DNA from: Stieleria varia
Lineage (GTDB): Bacteria > Planctomycetota > Planctomycetia > Pirellulales > Pirellulaceae
NCBI RefSeq assembly: GCF_038443385.1
Contig: NZ_CP151726.1
Coordinates: 8,928,001 to 8,992,000 of the forward strand
DNA: 64,000 bases
Direction of reading: 5' to 3'
The position numbers were made by a program, and so were the translations under genes. Below are positions 1 to 7,968 of this stretch, in pieces (positions within the stretch are counted from its first letter, which is position 1; every line of letters begins with the position of its first letter). The notes beneath the pieces are model-generated. The model worked only from the letters and a program-made list of their open reading frames with translations, was not told the DNA's origin and ran no database searches.

Positions 1-1
1 A

Positions 2-856
2 TCCGCGTTTCGATTGAATCAACTGATCGAGGAATCGACCAACGTCAACGACGCCGCCAAATTGGTCGCGGTGGCGGTGCGATGCGAACTGTTGCCGGGA
101 ATGCTGGCCGCGAAATCACAACTCCAAGCTCTGGCCGCTCAGGCATCGTCGATCGCGGACGCGGCATCCGCTGCATTTGAATTGATGCAGACCATTCGCT
201 ACGGAGATGTTCGACGTTTCGATCCCGCGCCCTTGATTCCACTGATGGGCGAGCTGTTCGTGCAAGCCTGCTTGGGACTGGTGGCATCGGCACAGTGTGA
301 TCAGACAGCAGCGAAACGCATCGTCGCCGCCATGGATCAACTGAATCAAGTCGCCCTGCAGTACGATGACGTGGTCGACGAAGCCTTGTGGGTGGAGCGT
401 CTCCATGAACTTTCCTCGCGTGATGATCGCAATCCCACGCTGTCGGGTTACGCCTGCGCGATCTTGCTGGAACGCTCCCAAATGGACAGCGAGGAGTTGT
501 CACGCGAAGTGTCTCGACGACTATCGCCGGGTGTGGCGGCCGACTTGGGAGCGGGTTGGTTCGAAGGTCTCGCAGGTCGAAACCGATACGCTCTGCTAGC
601 TCGCCAGTCGCTCTGGAAACAACTCGATGCGTACATCGGCGATCTCGACGATGAACAGTTCACGCGGTCCGTTGTCTTCCTGCGTCGTGCGTTCGGTGCC
701 TTCAGTGTCGCGGAAAAGCGAGCGATCAGCGAAAACTTGGGCGAGGCTTGGGGCACCGGTGCCGACTTGGCCAGCGAAGTCCTAGAGCAACCCCTCAGCG
801 AGACCGAGCAATCGCAGTTAGATGAGTTGAACGAATTTGATTTTGATGATTTCTAG
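2..856 (+). CDS. DUF5682-like protein, C-terminal part (5' end outside window)
   Basis: The frame is open from the first bases of the window, so this is the last ~285 residues of a longer protein; the TTG at 14 is not a convincing start. The visible part is mostly helical and acidic at its end. The stretch LAGRNRYALLARQSLW, followed by a FLRRAFGAF segment, resembles the C-terminal region of DUF5682 proteins. From general knowledge, these are encoded beside MoxR ATPases and VWA proteins. The VWA gene begins 12 bases downstream, which fits such a cluster; a MoxR-type ATPase would be expected upstream, outside the window. The biochemical function is unknown. The family call is by resemblance only. 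Confidence 0.6.
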   Translation, partial: SAFRLNQLIEESTNVNDAAKLVAVAVRCELLPGMLAAKSQLQALAAQASSIADAASAAFELMQTIRYGDVRRFDPAPLIPLMGELFVQACLGLVASAQCDQTAAKRIVAAMDQLNQVALQYDDVVDEALWVERLHELSSRDDRNPTLSGYACAILLERSQMDSEELSREVSRRLSPGVAADLGAGWFEGLAGRNRYALLARQSLWKQLDAYIGDLDDEQFTRSVVFLRRAFGAFSVAEKRAISENLGEAWGTGADLASEVLEQPLSETEQSQLDELNEFDFDDF

Positions 857-868
857 CGGTGAGGAACG

Positions 869-2062
869 ATGCAAACAATCGATGAAGAACAAGTTCGACG
901 TTGGCGATTGATCCTCGGAGCTGATGCAGAATCGGAACTCGGCAATCAATGCGGCACCGGGGTCTGTCCCACGCTGTCGGATGATCAGCGACTGATGGAT
1001 GAAGCATTGGCGGCGATCTATGACGAATCACAAGACGGCTCATCAGGAAAACGCTCTGCAGGGCTGGGTGGTTCCTCACCGCGAATGGCCAAGTGGCTCG
1101 GTGACATTCGGAATTACTTTAGCGAAGACGTGGTTGCGGTCATCCAAAACGATGCAATTGAGCGCAAGGGACTCAGGGAACTGTTGTTCGAACCAGAGAT
1201 GCTCAAAAACGTCCAACCCAATGTGCAACTCGTCGGCACACTGATGTCACTCTCCGGACAAATCCCAGAGCGAACCAAGGAAACGGCCAGGATGGTGGTC
1301 CGCGCGGTCGTTGATCAAATCAAACTGCAGTTGGAGCAAAAGATTCGTCAAGCTGTCACCGGTGCCCTGAATCGTAATGACCATTCCCCGATTCCCAACG
1401 TCAGCTCGATCGACTGGAAATGGACGATTGGCAGGAACCTCAAGAATTACAACACCGATCTGCAGAAACTGATTCCCGAGCGCGTTTACTTCTACTCGCG
1501 AGCCCAACGAAGCAATAGTTGGACGGTGATCGTCGACATGGATCAAAGCGGTTCCATGGCGGACTCCGTCGTCTACGGTGCCGTGATCGGCTCTATCTTT
1601 GCAAGTCTGCCGGCTCTCAAGACTCACGTGATCGCGTTTGACACCGAAGTTGTCGACTTGACCGAACAATGTGGGGACGATCCCGTCGACATGTTGTTCG
1701 GTGTTCAACTGGGTGGCGGAACCGATATCAACAAGTCGGTCGCCTACTGTGAATCGTTCATCACATCGCCCAATGAAACCCTGTTCATCCTGTTGACTGA
1801 TCTTTTTGAAGGCGGAAATCAAGCACAGTTGGTGCGGCGTTTGGAAGACATGGTCGCCTCAGGCGTCAAGGTACTCTGTCTGCTTGCGCTGTCTGACTCC
1901 GGTGTGCCGTACTTCGATGAGCGTCTCGCAAAGAAACTCGCGGACTTAGGAATCCCTTGCTTCGGCTGCACCCCGGACCATCTCCCCGCGTTTGTGGAAG
2001 GAGCCTTACGAGGAAACGACCTCCACGCCCTCGCCGACCGCATCAAGCACACCGCGAACTGA
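869..2062 (+). CDS. VWA domain protein (CoxE/MoxR-cluster type)
   Basis: A 397-residue cytoplasmic protein without signal peptide or membrane span. Residues ~1-200 are helical. A von Willebrand factor A domain follows at ~215-385, with a complete MIDAS metal site: D225-Q-S227-G-S229, and a later GGGTDI motif that supplies the conserved Thr/Asp. In the MoxR family, such VWA proteins work with an AAA+ ATPase as chaperone-like complexes that insert metal cofactors or mature targets. The start follows a GAGGAA ribosome site 12 bases after the upstream stop, so the two genes are almost certainly co-transcribed. The exact client is unknown. Confidence 0.85.
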   Translation: MQTIDEEQVRRWRLILGADAESELGNQCGTGVCPTLSDDQRLMDEALAAIYDESQDGSSGKRSAGLGGSSPRMAKWLGDIRNYFSEDVVAVIQNDAIERKGLRELLFEPEMLKNVQPNVQLVGTLMSLSGQIPERTKETARMVVRAVVDQIKLQLEQKIRQAVTGALNRNDHSPIPNVSSIDWKWTIGRNLKNYNTDLQKLIPERVYFYSRAQRSNSWTVIVDMDQSGSMADSVVYGAVIGSIFASLPALKTHVIAFDTEVVDLTEQCGDDPVDMLFGVQLGGGTDINKSVAYCESFITSPNETLFILLTDLFEGGNQAQLVRRLEDMVASGVKVLCLLALSDSGVPYFDERLAKKLADLGIPCFGCTPDHLPAFVEGALRGNDLHALADRIKHTAN

Positions 2063-2115
2063 ATCTGGTTCCGCCAGGCCATCGTTTCATTAAGGACACT
2101 TCCGCCGCAAATGCC

Positions 2116-2170
2116 GTAGTGGATTTCGCCAGAAATCCTGTGCAGAAGGAATTCGTGCGAATCCCATTAC
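2116..2170. repeat. Dispersed palindrome, family P1, copy A
   Basis: A 55-base imperfect palindrome with 24-base arms starting GTAGTGGATTTCGCCAG and ending GCGAATCCCATTAC, around a 7-base centre; 18 of 24 arm positions pair. Related copies lie at 26353-26407 and 56318-56372, with half copies at 26414, 58086 and 62137. It fills the gap between two converging genes, where the transcript hairpin could act as a terminator. Confidence 0.8.
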
Positions 2171-2208
2171 CATGTGCACTAGTGCGCTATGAGAGGGCGA
2201 GATCGTCC

Positions 2209-2919
2209 TTACTTCGCTTTGGACTCCAACCGCCAGATTTTGACATCGTCGATGTGTGTGGCGTTTCCGTTGACGGTGAAGTGGACGCTTTCTTTGGTGG
2301 GGTGCGCGATGCCCGGCGATTTCAAGACTCCTATTTCTTTGCCATCGAGTGTCACTCGCATCTGATCACCAAGGATCTCGATCGTCATCTCGTACCAGCG
2401 ATCGGACTTCAAGTCCACCGCCGCGGCGACTCCACGTCCGATCAACAACTTGTCCGCCGCAGATTTCTGCTTGGGGTCTCGCCGCATGGCAAAGATATCG
2501 TTGCGCATCACGCCTTCTTTGTCGTCACCCAATCGAATCTGTTTGGGTGCAACGGCGACCCGACAGATGTGTCCCGCGTGAGAACCTTTGTGATTCTTGT
2601 CGTCGAACACGATATTGAACCGAGGGGAACCAGCCAGCTGAAAACGAAAGGACACCAAGCAGTCCTGCATGGGCAGATACACTCGCCCCACCGAACCATG
2701 ATCGGCTCGATCCTGCGTCCCCACTAAAACACCCTCGCTGATTTTGAAACCCGGAATGATGACCTTCCAAGGCCCCAGTTCCGTCCGCTCAAAATCGTCC
2801 TCAAACAACAACTCAGCTTTCGTCCCCAAAGCATGTCCTGGACCGTCGTCTGCAAAACAATGGGGCATCCACAGGCTGATGAGTAGGAACAACAAAAGAA
2901 ATCGATTCATAGGATTCAT
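2209..2919 (-). CDS. Exported LamG/DUF1080-like beta-sandwich protein
   Basis: A 236-residue protein with a signal peptide at ~1-23 (hydrophobic LLLFLLISLW, then CFADD). The mature part looks like a concanavalin A-type beta-sandwich of the DUF1080/LamG sort: EDDFER near the N-terminus, a central HICRVAVAP strand, and a closing IDDVKIW motif. Planctomycete proteins of this sort are usually secreted and presumed to bind or process carbohydrate, but no catalytic residues can be assigned. The protein at 58162-58812 shares the RVAV-x-P and IDD-x-x-IW signatures and is probably a paralogue. It converges on the VWA gene. It could equally be a non-enzymatic binding protein. Confidence 0.65.
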   Translation of the reverse strand: MNPMNRFLLLFLLISLWMPHCFADDGPGHALGTKAELLFEDDFERTELGPWKVIIPGFKISEGVLVGTQDRADHGSVGRVYLPMQDCLVSFRFQLAGSPRFNIVFDDKNHKGSHAGHICRVAVAPKQIRLGDDKEGVMRNDIFAMRRDPKQKSAADKLLIGRGVAAAVDLKSDRWYEMTIEILGDQMRVTLDGKEIGVLKSPGIAHPTKESVHFTVNGNATHIDDVKIWRLESKAK

Positions 2920-2981
2920 AGAATGGTCATGCAGGATACGACTTGGGAAACAACGCGACTAGTTTAATCGCTCAACAAAGT

Positions 2982-3914
2982 CTATTTGCGTTGACTCTCC
3001 ATCCACACTGCGTACTCGCTCGCGGTCACTTTGTCATCACCATCTGTATCTGCTTCACTCGGGCTCATGAGCATGGTTTTCCATTCGTCCTGAGTCAAAC
3101 TGCCATCGTGATTCAAATCGTAGCGCCCGATGAGCCGCTCGGCGTAACTGAAATATTTCGAATCAATGGCACCCTGACTCTGAACGAGGGCACGTCTGTC
3201 ACTGAAACCGCTGAGCAGGTGGTTCAACGCATGAAGGCCAGTTAATTTCGTGGCACGATCATCCGATTTGGCGGCATCCACGATCAGCGGTAGCACTTCC
3301 AGGTTTTCCTTGACGGTTAGTTCCGCAAGAGAACACATGATGGGTGTTGCGTCGCCCTTTCTTAAGTATTCAGGCAACACCCGCGTCAATTCACTAGGAA
3401 ATCTACGCAGCATTGCGACCAAGGCAGCAGTGGGTAGGCCGTCCTGCTTGAAATCCCCGATCGAAATCGCACCGGCGTGCCGCTGAGTTTCTTCTGCGAA
3501 CTCATTCGCGTACTCAGCAAACAATGGCAATATCAGGTTCACGCATTCTGTGCCAGTCAAAGTCGAGTACGGAATCATCTCGAGAGCATACTCCAGTTCT
3601 TTCTGTCGCCCTTCATCTCCCTTGTTGCCACCGAACGCTTCACGAATCCTTTGGTTGAATCTCTCGTCGCGGTACTTCCGCTGCTTCAGGATCTTGATCG
3701 CTTGATGATGGCAATCTGAACTTCGATCCAGTGCATCACTGATCACGATCTCCCTCAAAGCCTCCGCCGCGTTGACCAGTACCTCAGAAGTCCCATCGTT
3801 GGCAGCGTCGTCGTCAATAGGAGCGTCTGCAGCTGGCTCATCAGCGTAAAGGACGGATCCATAAAGGGGGAAGCTAAACACCGACAACAACAGCAGGAAT
3901 ACAAGTCGCAGCAT
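2982..3914 (-). CDS. Exported EF-hand protein
   Basis: About 310 residues. The start at 3914 is preferred over an upstream in-frame start at 3983 because it has a GAGGAAAG ribosome site and begins directly with a signal peptide (MLRLVFLLLLSVFSF, then SVLYADE). The mature body is helical with HEAT-like character. The C-terminus carries two canonical 12-residue EF-hand loops, DLNHDGSLTQDE and DTDGDDKVTASE, each ending in the calcium-binding Glu, so calcium binding is very likely. No enzymatic motif is seen. Secreted EF-hand proteins are abundant in planctomycetes and mostly uncharacterised. Confidence 0.75.
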   Translation of the reverse strand: MLRLVFLLLLSVFSFPLYGSVLYADEPAADAPIDDDAANDGTSEVLVNAAEALREIVISDALDRSSDCHHQAIKILKQRKYRDERFNQRIREAFGGNKGDEGRQKELEYALEMIPYSTLTGTECVNLILPLFAEYANEFAEETQRHAGAISIGDFKQDGLPTAALVAMLRRFPSELTRVLPEYLRKGDATPIMCSLAELTVKENLEVLPLIVDAAKSDDRATKLTGLHALNHLLSGFSDRRALVQSQGAIDSKYFSYAERLIGRYDLNHDGSLTQDEWKTMLMSPSEADTDGDDKVTASEYAVWMESQRK

Positions 3915-4043
3915 GGCTTTCCTCAGACGAACAGCGAGTATGAGTGTTTCAACGAAGACCACGATTAGCCACCAGCCATTCAAAGCGACGTCACGGGGCC
4001 TTCGAAAGGGTGCGAAGGTCGTTTCTAATTCAAAACGCGGCAG

Positions 4044-4529
4044 CTATGGGGCTGAAAACACACTTGCGATCATAAAAAGACTTGAAAGACTAGATGTTCC
4101 GATCCCCAGTAAGGCACCGAGTCGCCACCCCGCTGCCGCCCTGGGCAATCGAAAAAAGGCGACGAGGAACAAAATGAGACTCACGGGGCCAGCGCAGACG
4201 ACCATCCAACCCGCGATGACGAGAAACTTGTCAACGAACCCGACTCTCAACTTGAGTATCGACGCCAGTTGATCCGGAGTCAAAGTCGCCAATTCCTCAG
4301 GCGGCGTCGAACAGCGAAAGGTCGCTTCACAAACGGGACATCTCAGAACGGTCTCGTGCGTGACCCAAATGGCAATCAGTCCGTACAGTTTGTCTCGCGT
4401 TCGAAAACGAAAGGCATCGGTCTCGTTGCATTCATTGCACTTCGGGCAGCACAAAGTGACTTCAGCGGAACCGACGAGCAATCGTTCTTGATATACAGAC
4501 ACAGATGAGGAATCCAGCGAGTGAAGCAA
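4044..4529 (-). CDS. Zinc-ribbon membrane protein, hypothetical
   Basis: A 161-residue protein with an N-terminal zinc-ribbon-like part: CPKCNEC at ~28-34 and CPVC at ~67-70, i.e. two CxxC knuckles. Two or three hydrophobic segments follow (around FLVIAGWMVV, VSLILFLVAFF and LGALLGIGTSSL). The topology suggests a cytoplasmic zinc domain anchored in the membrane. The start is a TTG; a GTG at 4502 is an alternative. It is transcribed towards the EF-hand gene with a 129-base gap. The family was not recognised. Confidence 0.6.
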   Translation of the reverse strand: MLHSLDSSSVSVYQERLLVGSAEVTLCCPKCNECNETDAFRFRTRDKLYGLIAIWVTHETVLRCPVCEATFRCSTPPEELATLTPDQLASILKLRVGFVDKFLVIAGWMVVCAGPVSLILFLVAFFRLPRAAAGWRLGALLGIGTSSLSSLFMIASVFSAP

Positions 4530-4880
4530 GCAGTACGCAGTGGCATTCTATACGACAACGCAGCACTCTCGTCATCCTTGCAGGAGTTGCTCGGCTCATC
4601 ATTGTACGCTGTAGCAGCTGCAGGTGGTCACCAACTGTTCGCCGTTTCCCTCAAACGCACTCTGGCGTGCGATGAAGGCAGAAAGTTGCATTCGCACACT
4701 CGTTAGACGACAATCAGCAGATCAGGTTCCTCTACGATGGATGCAGTTCATCATTGAAACCAAGTATTGAGAGGATGTAAATCGGTTGATTTGGGGCAAG
4801 ACAGGAGCCATTCAAGTCTTCTGTCTGTTTGAAAGATTCATCCAGCGAACGCGTTTCACATTAAAGGCGGAGAGCAAGAG
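4530..4880. other. Divergent intergenic region, no gene seen
   Basis: 351 bases between the divergently transcribed zinc-ribbon gene and the ECF sigma gene. It should hold both promoters. It does not contain the TTTTTGCGTGACG motif found upstream of the kinase and giant surface gene. A purine-rich GGCGGAGAGCAAGAG just before 4881 serves as the ribosome site of the sigma gene. No tRNA-like or strong hairpin structure was noticed. Confidence 0.5.
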
Positions 4881-5459
4881 ATGGCAAGTTCGCTTGAAAG
4901 CACGGTCTCCTCAGGCACACTCCAGCGTGCACGGGCTCAGGAAGACGCGGCCTGGGAGTCACTGGTTCGGCAGTACACGCCGAAGGTCTATCGCTGGCTC
5001 AGGCAGAATTCGATCGCCCCGCAAGACGCGGCGGACTTGGTTCAAAATGTCCTGATACAGCTTTTTGTTTCGCTGCCTCATTTGGAACGCGACCGCGAGC
5101 AGGGCAATAGCCTAAGCGCATGGCTCTTCGTCGTCACCCTGAACACGGCCCGGGATTATTTCCGCGGTCAAGCTCGCATTCCCGATGCATTGGGGGGATC
5201 CGACGACCATCGCATCAGTGATGCTGTCGGCATCGACGAGACTCCTAGCGAAGAGCTGATTGCAAAAATCTGCCGTCTTTATGAAATTTTGGAGTTGGTT
5301 CGTCGACGAGTCGAGCCCAAGACTTGGCTGGCGTTTTGGCGTTTGGCCGTCGACGGGGATCCCGCGGCTGAAATCGCCGCGGACTTGGGGATGACCCCCG
5401 GTGCGGTGCGACAAGCCAAATTGCGAGTCATCGAGCTACTACGAGAAGAAGGGCTTTAA
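4881..5459 (+). CDS. ECF-type RNA polymerase sigma factor
   Basis: 192 residues. The region 2 signature (PQDAADLVQNVLIQLF, then the -10-binding helix around AWLFVVTLNTARDYFRG) lies at ~47-95. A region 4 helix-turn-helix lies at ~155-190 (AAEIAADLGMTPGAVRQAK). Length and two-domain layout are typical of ECF sigma factors. Instead of a separate anti-sigma gene, the next gene is a membrane Ser/Thr kinase, the arrangement known for planctomycete kinase-linked ECF groups. Control by phosphorylation is therefore likely but inferred. The likely regulon includes the kinase and the 4203-residue surface protein, because both share an upstream motif. Confidence 0.9.
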   Translation: MASSLESTVSSGTLQRARAQEDAAWESLVRQYTPKVYRWLRQNSIAPQDAADLVQNVLIQLFVSLPHLERDREQGNSLSAWLFVVTLNTARDYFRGQARIPDALGGSDDHRISDAVGIDETPSEELIAKICRLYEILELVRRRVEPKTWLAFWRLAVDGDPAAEIAADLGMTPGAVRQAKLRVIELLREEGL

Positions 5460-5485
5460 GGAACCGCGTCGAACCGATCGAGAAA

Positions 5486-5509
5486 TTTTTGCGTGACGGG
5501 GTTCGTTAT
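5486..5509 (+). promoter_or_regulatory. Shared upstream motif TTTTTGCGTGACG-N4-TCGTTAT, copy 1
   Basis: Identical at 20 fixed positions, with the same 4-base spacer, to 7811-7834. It lies between the sigma and kinase genes, 81 bases before the chosen kinase start. The second block contains CGTT, as in many ECF -10 elements, but the spacing is shorter than a classical -35/-10 pair. It may therefore be an extended -35 with a separate -10, or an operator. Confidence 0.55.
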
Positions 5510-5590
5510 TCCAATTGGCACCATGGAGCTCTGGCGGGATTGAGCTGTTGCGGGCAATGGAATACGAGTATCAAAAACGTGGGAGCGGAA

Positions 5591-7696
5591 ATGTCGGATA
5601 CCAGTGAACCGCAAGATCGAACGGGCAAAGCAGGTTTGTCTGCTTTGTTGACCAGCATGGGTGAATCGGAATCGAGTGGTGCCTTTGCAGCGGAATCGGA
5701 ATTGCAGCAGGCCATCAGTCGCGGTTTGCGAATTCCAGAAACTCTTTCAGGCTCGCAGTCGGCTGACCATTCTCGGATCGCGAGGGGAACACAGATCGGT
5801 CAGTACGAGATTTGCGACTTCATCGGTTCAGGGGGGATGGGGAGCGTCTATCTCGCTCGCCATGTGCACTTGGGTACCTCCGTGGCGATCAAGTTGCTCT
5901 CGCAGAGGCGGGAAAGTGACACCCACGCCGTTGCCCGGTTCGAGCGTGAAATGCGTTTGCAGGCCAAGATCGACCACCCCAATGTCGTCGCAGCGATCGA
6001 CGGTGGAGTCGACGACAATCGGTACTATGTGGTGATGAAACACATTCTAGGACACGATGTCCATCGAATTGTCCGTCAACTCGGGCCGTTGCATCCCGGA
6101 GTGGCGTGTGAGATCGTCCGACAGGCGGCGCTGGGGTTGTCGCATTTGCACCAAAGCGGCCTGATTCATCGCGACATCAAACCGGCCAATACGCTGGTCG
6201 GGCTCGACGGAGTGGTTCGCCTGATTGATTTTGGACTGGCTCGCGTGGACAGTCAGCAGGAGTCACTCACCAAAACAGACCACATCGTGGGCACGTTGAG
6301 CTACATGGCGCCCGAGTTGATCTCTGGCCGAGAAGGTATTTCAAGGCAGTCAGATCTCTATTCGCTCGGCGCGACGTTGTATTTCCTGCTGACCGGCAAG
6401 CCACCTGACCGGCGGCTTTTTTCATCGACAGATTGGCGAGATCCCGAGCTACACAGTGATTCGATGTCACCGAAACTGTACGCGGTGATGGAGCGGTTCT
6501 TGTCGCACGAGCCACATCAGCGTTTTGAATCAGCGACCCAAGCGGCTGAAGCGTTGAATTCGCTGACAGATAAAGAGGCTTTTGCCGCATTGCTGGACGA
6601 GCTGCGTCGTCAGCCACAGTGGAGAGAGGGTCGTGAGTTCACCTCGCCATCCGATTCGTCGGTCGAGCATTCCACCAACAAAAACCGTGGCTCCGATTTG
6701 ACTCTGATCGGCAAACACAATCAGGGTGGCAGCCATTCGGTTGCCGAAGCCATTGGTGATGGTGGTGCGCAGAAGGGCCGCTTTCGCCATGCAGGATTGC
6801 TGTGGGTGGCACTGACAGTTCTGGCAATCATCACTGCTTCGGCCGCGTATCACTTCGCTGACAACGAGGACGTGATCCTTCCCGACCCCAACGTGGGATT
6901 GACCCAGAACGTTGACCAACCTCCGGTCGACGCGATCACAACCCAAGTGCCGCGAGCGGAATCACAAATGGAAGCACTGCACCGCAAAATGGCTGAATTC
7001 TTGGTCGCCCGCGGCGCAGAACTTTACCTGTTTCCCTCCAAGACGGTACGCAGCATCGATCAATTGCCTGCGGAACCCTTTATCTTGCTGAACATCAAGG
7101 CCAACGAGCGAGAGATCACCGACGACGACTGCAAAAAGTTGGCCCAGCTAACTGGCATCAAAGCGTTGCAATTGGGACGCAATCCGCTTAGTGACTTGGC
7201 GTTGGAGCACCTCGCCGGGCTTGAACGACTGCAATGGCTCTACTTGGGTCAAACCGCCATTACCGACGCAGGTGTGATCCACCTGTTACCCCATCGCGAT
7301 ACGCTGGAGACGATAGACATTCAATCGACGGCAATCACTGATCAAGGCGTCGCAACTTTGATTGGCTTTGAGAAATTAAGGGAACTATTCCTGGCAGACA
7401 ATGCCATCTCAGACCGTTCGCTAGACGGTTTGTCGCGTTTTCCGTCGTTGAAGCGATTGGATTTGTCGGGCACTGAAATTTCAGACGATGGATTGCCACA
7501 ACTTTCAGAACTTCCCTCGCTTGAGTACTTGCTCTTGGACCGGACGATGATTTCGGATGCAGGTCTCGGGATCATTGGTGACCAGTTAGCCCTGAAGACA
7601 CTGTCGATCAAATCGACTTCCACCACAGAGGCTGCGGTCCAGCGACTGCGAAAAACGTTGCCCGAATGCCAGATCACCTGGACATCCTCCCAGTAA
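5591..7696 (+). CDS. Membrane Ser/Thr protein kinase with C-terminal leucine-rich repeats
   Basis: 701 residues from the ATG at 5591, which has GGGAGCGGAA before it; the longer frame from 5489 would run through the shared regulatory motif. The kinase domain spans ~60-330, with glycine loop GSGGMGSVYLA, ATP-binding Lys101, catalytic HRDIKPAN (Asp195) and DFG Asp213, so all key residues are present. A single membrane span lies near 402-421 (LLWVALTVLAIITASAAY). An extracytoplasmic region with about six leucine-rich repeats follows (~510-690), plausibly a protein-sensing domain. It follows the ECF sigma gene and probably phosphorylates that factor or a linked regulator (inference). Confidence 0.92.
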   Translation: MSDTSEPQDRTGKAGLSALLTSMGESESSGAFAAESELQQAISRGLRIPETLSGSQSADHSRIARGTQIGQYEICDFIGSGGMGSVYLARHVHLGTSVAIKLLSQRRESDTHAVARFEREMRLQAKIDHPNVVAAIDGGVDDNRYYVVMKHILGHDVHRIVRQLGPLHPGVACEIVRQAALGLSHLHQSGLIHRDIKPANTLVGLDGVVRLIDFGLARVDSQQESLTKTDHIVGTLSYMAPELISGREGISRQSDLYSLGATLYFLLTGKPPDRRLFSSTDWRDPELHSDSMSPKLYAVMERFLSHEPHQRFESATQAAEALNSLTDKEAFAALLDELRRQPQWREGREFTSPSDSSVEHSTNKNRGSDLTLIGKHNQGGSHSVAEAIGDGGAQKGRFRHAGLLWVALTVLAIITASAAYHFADNEDVILPDPNVGLTQNVDQPPVDAITTQVPRAESQMEALHRKMAEFLVARGAELYLFPSKTVRSIDQLPAEPFILLNIKANEREITDDDCKKLAQLTGIKALQLGRNPLSDLALEHLAGLERLQWLYLGQTAITDAGVIHLLPHRDTLETIDIQSTAITDQGVATLIGFEKLRELFLADNAISDRSLDGLSRFPSLKRLDLSGTEISDDGLPQLSELPSLEYLLLDRTMISDAGLGIIGDQLALKTLSIKSTSTTEAAVQRLRKTLPECQITWTSSQ

Positions 7697-7810
7697 CCCA
7701 GATCGCAAACGTTCAGCGGTTCTGAATTTCAAGAACATCGACCCTAGCGACCTGTCGTTTTGTACAGGCCCTAGTTCATCAGGTTCTCTGTTTGTCGGGG
7801 CGGCGCAAAC

Positions 7811-7834
7811 TTTTTGCGTGACGCGTCTCGTTAT
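7811..7834 (+). promoter_or_regulatory. Shared upstream motif TTTTTGCGTGACG-N4-TCGTTAT, copy 2
   Basis: Second copy of the motif at 5486-5509, about 134 bases before the start of the 4203-residue surface protein. Both blocks and their spacer length are conserved while the spacer bases differ (GGGT versus CGTC), which suggests a binding site rather than chance or recent duplication. It is a candidate ECF-dependent promoter element for the surface protein/PEP-CTERM operon. Confidence 0.6.
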
Positions 7835-7968
7835 CTCTGTAGGGACTCTGTTCTCTTTCGATTTGACGGCGTTTGGTGCCGGTGACTCGCGCGATCGCGA
7901 TGCCTGCGTCTCTCGATTTCCTCACGTCAAGTCACCTGAATACCGGCTGATACACAGAGAAAGACTCA

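Noticed and set aside
5489..5590. Longer start for the LRR kinase
   Set aside because: It would translate the shared regulatory motif; the ATG at 5591 has a ribosome site.
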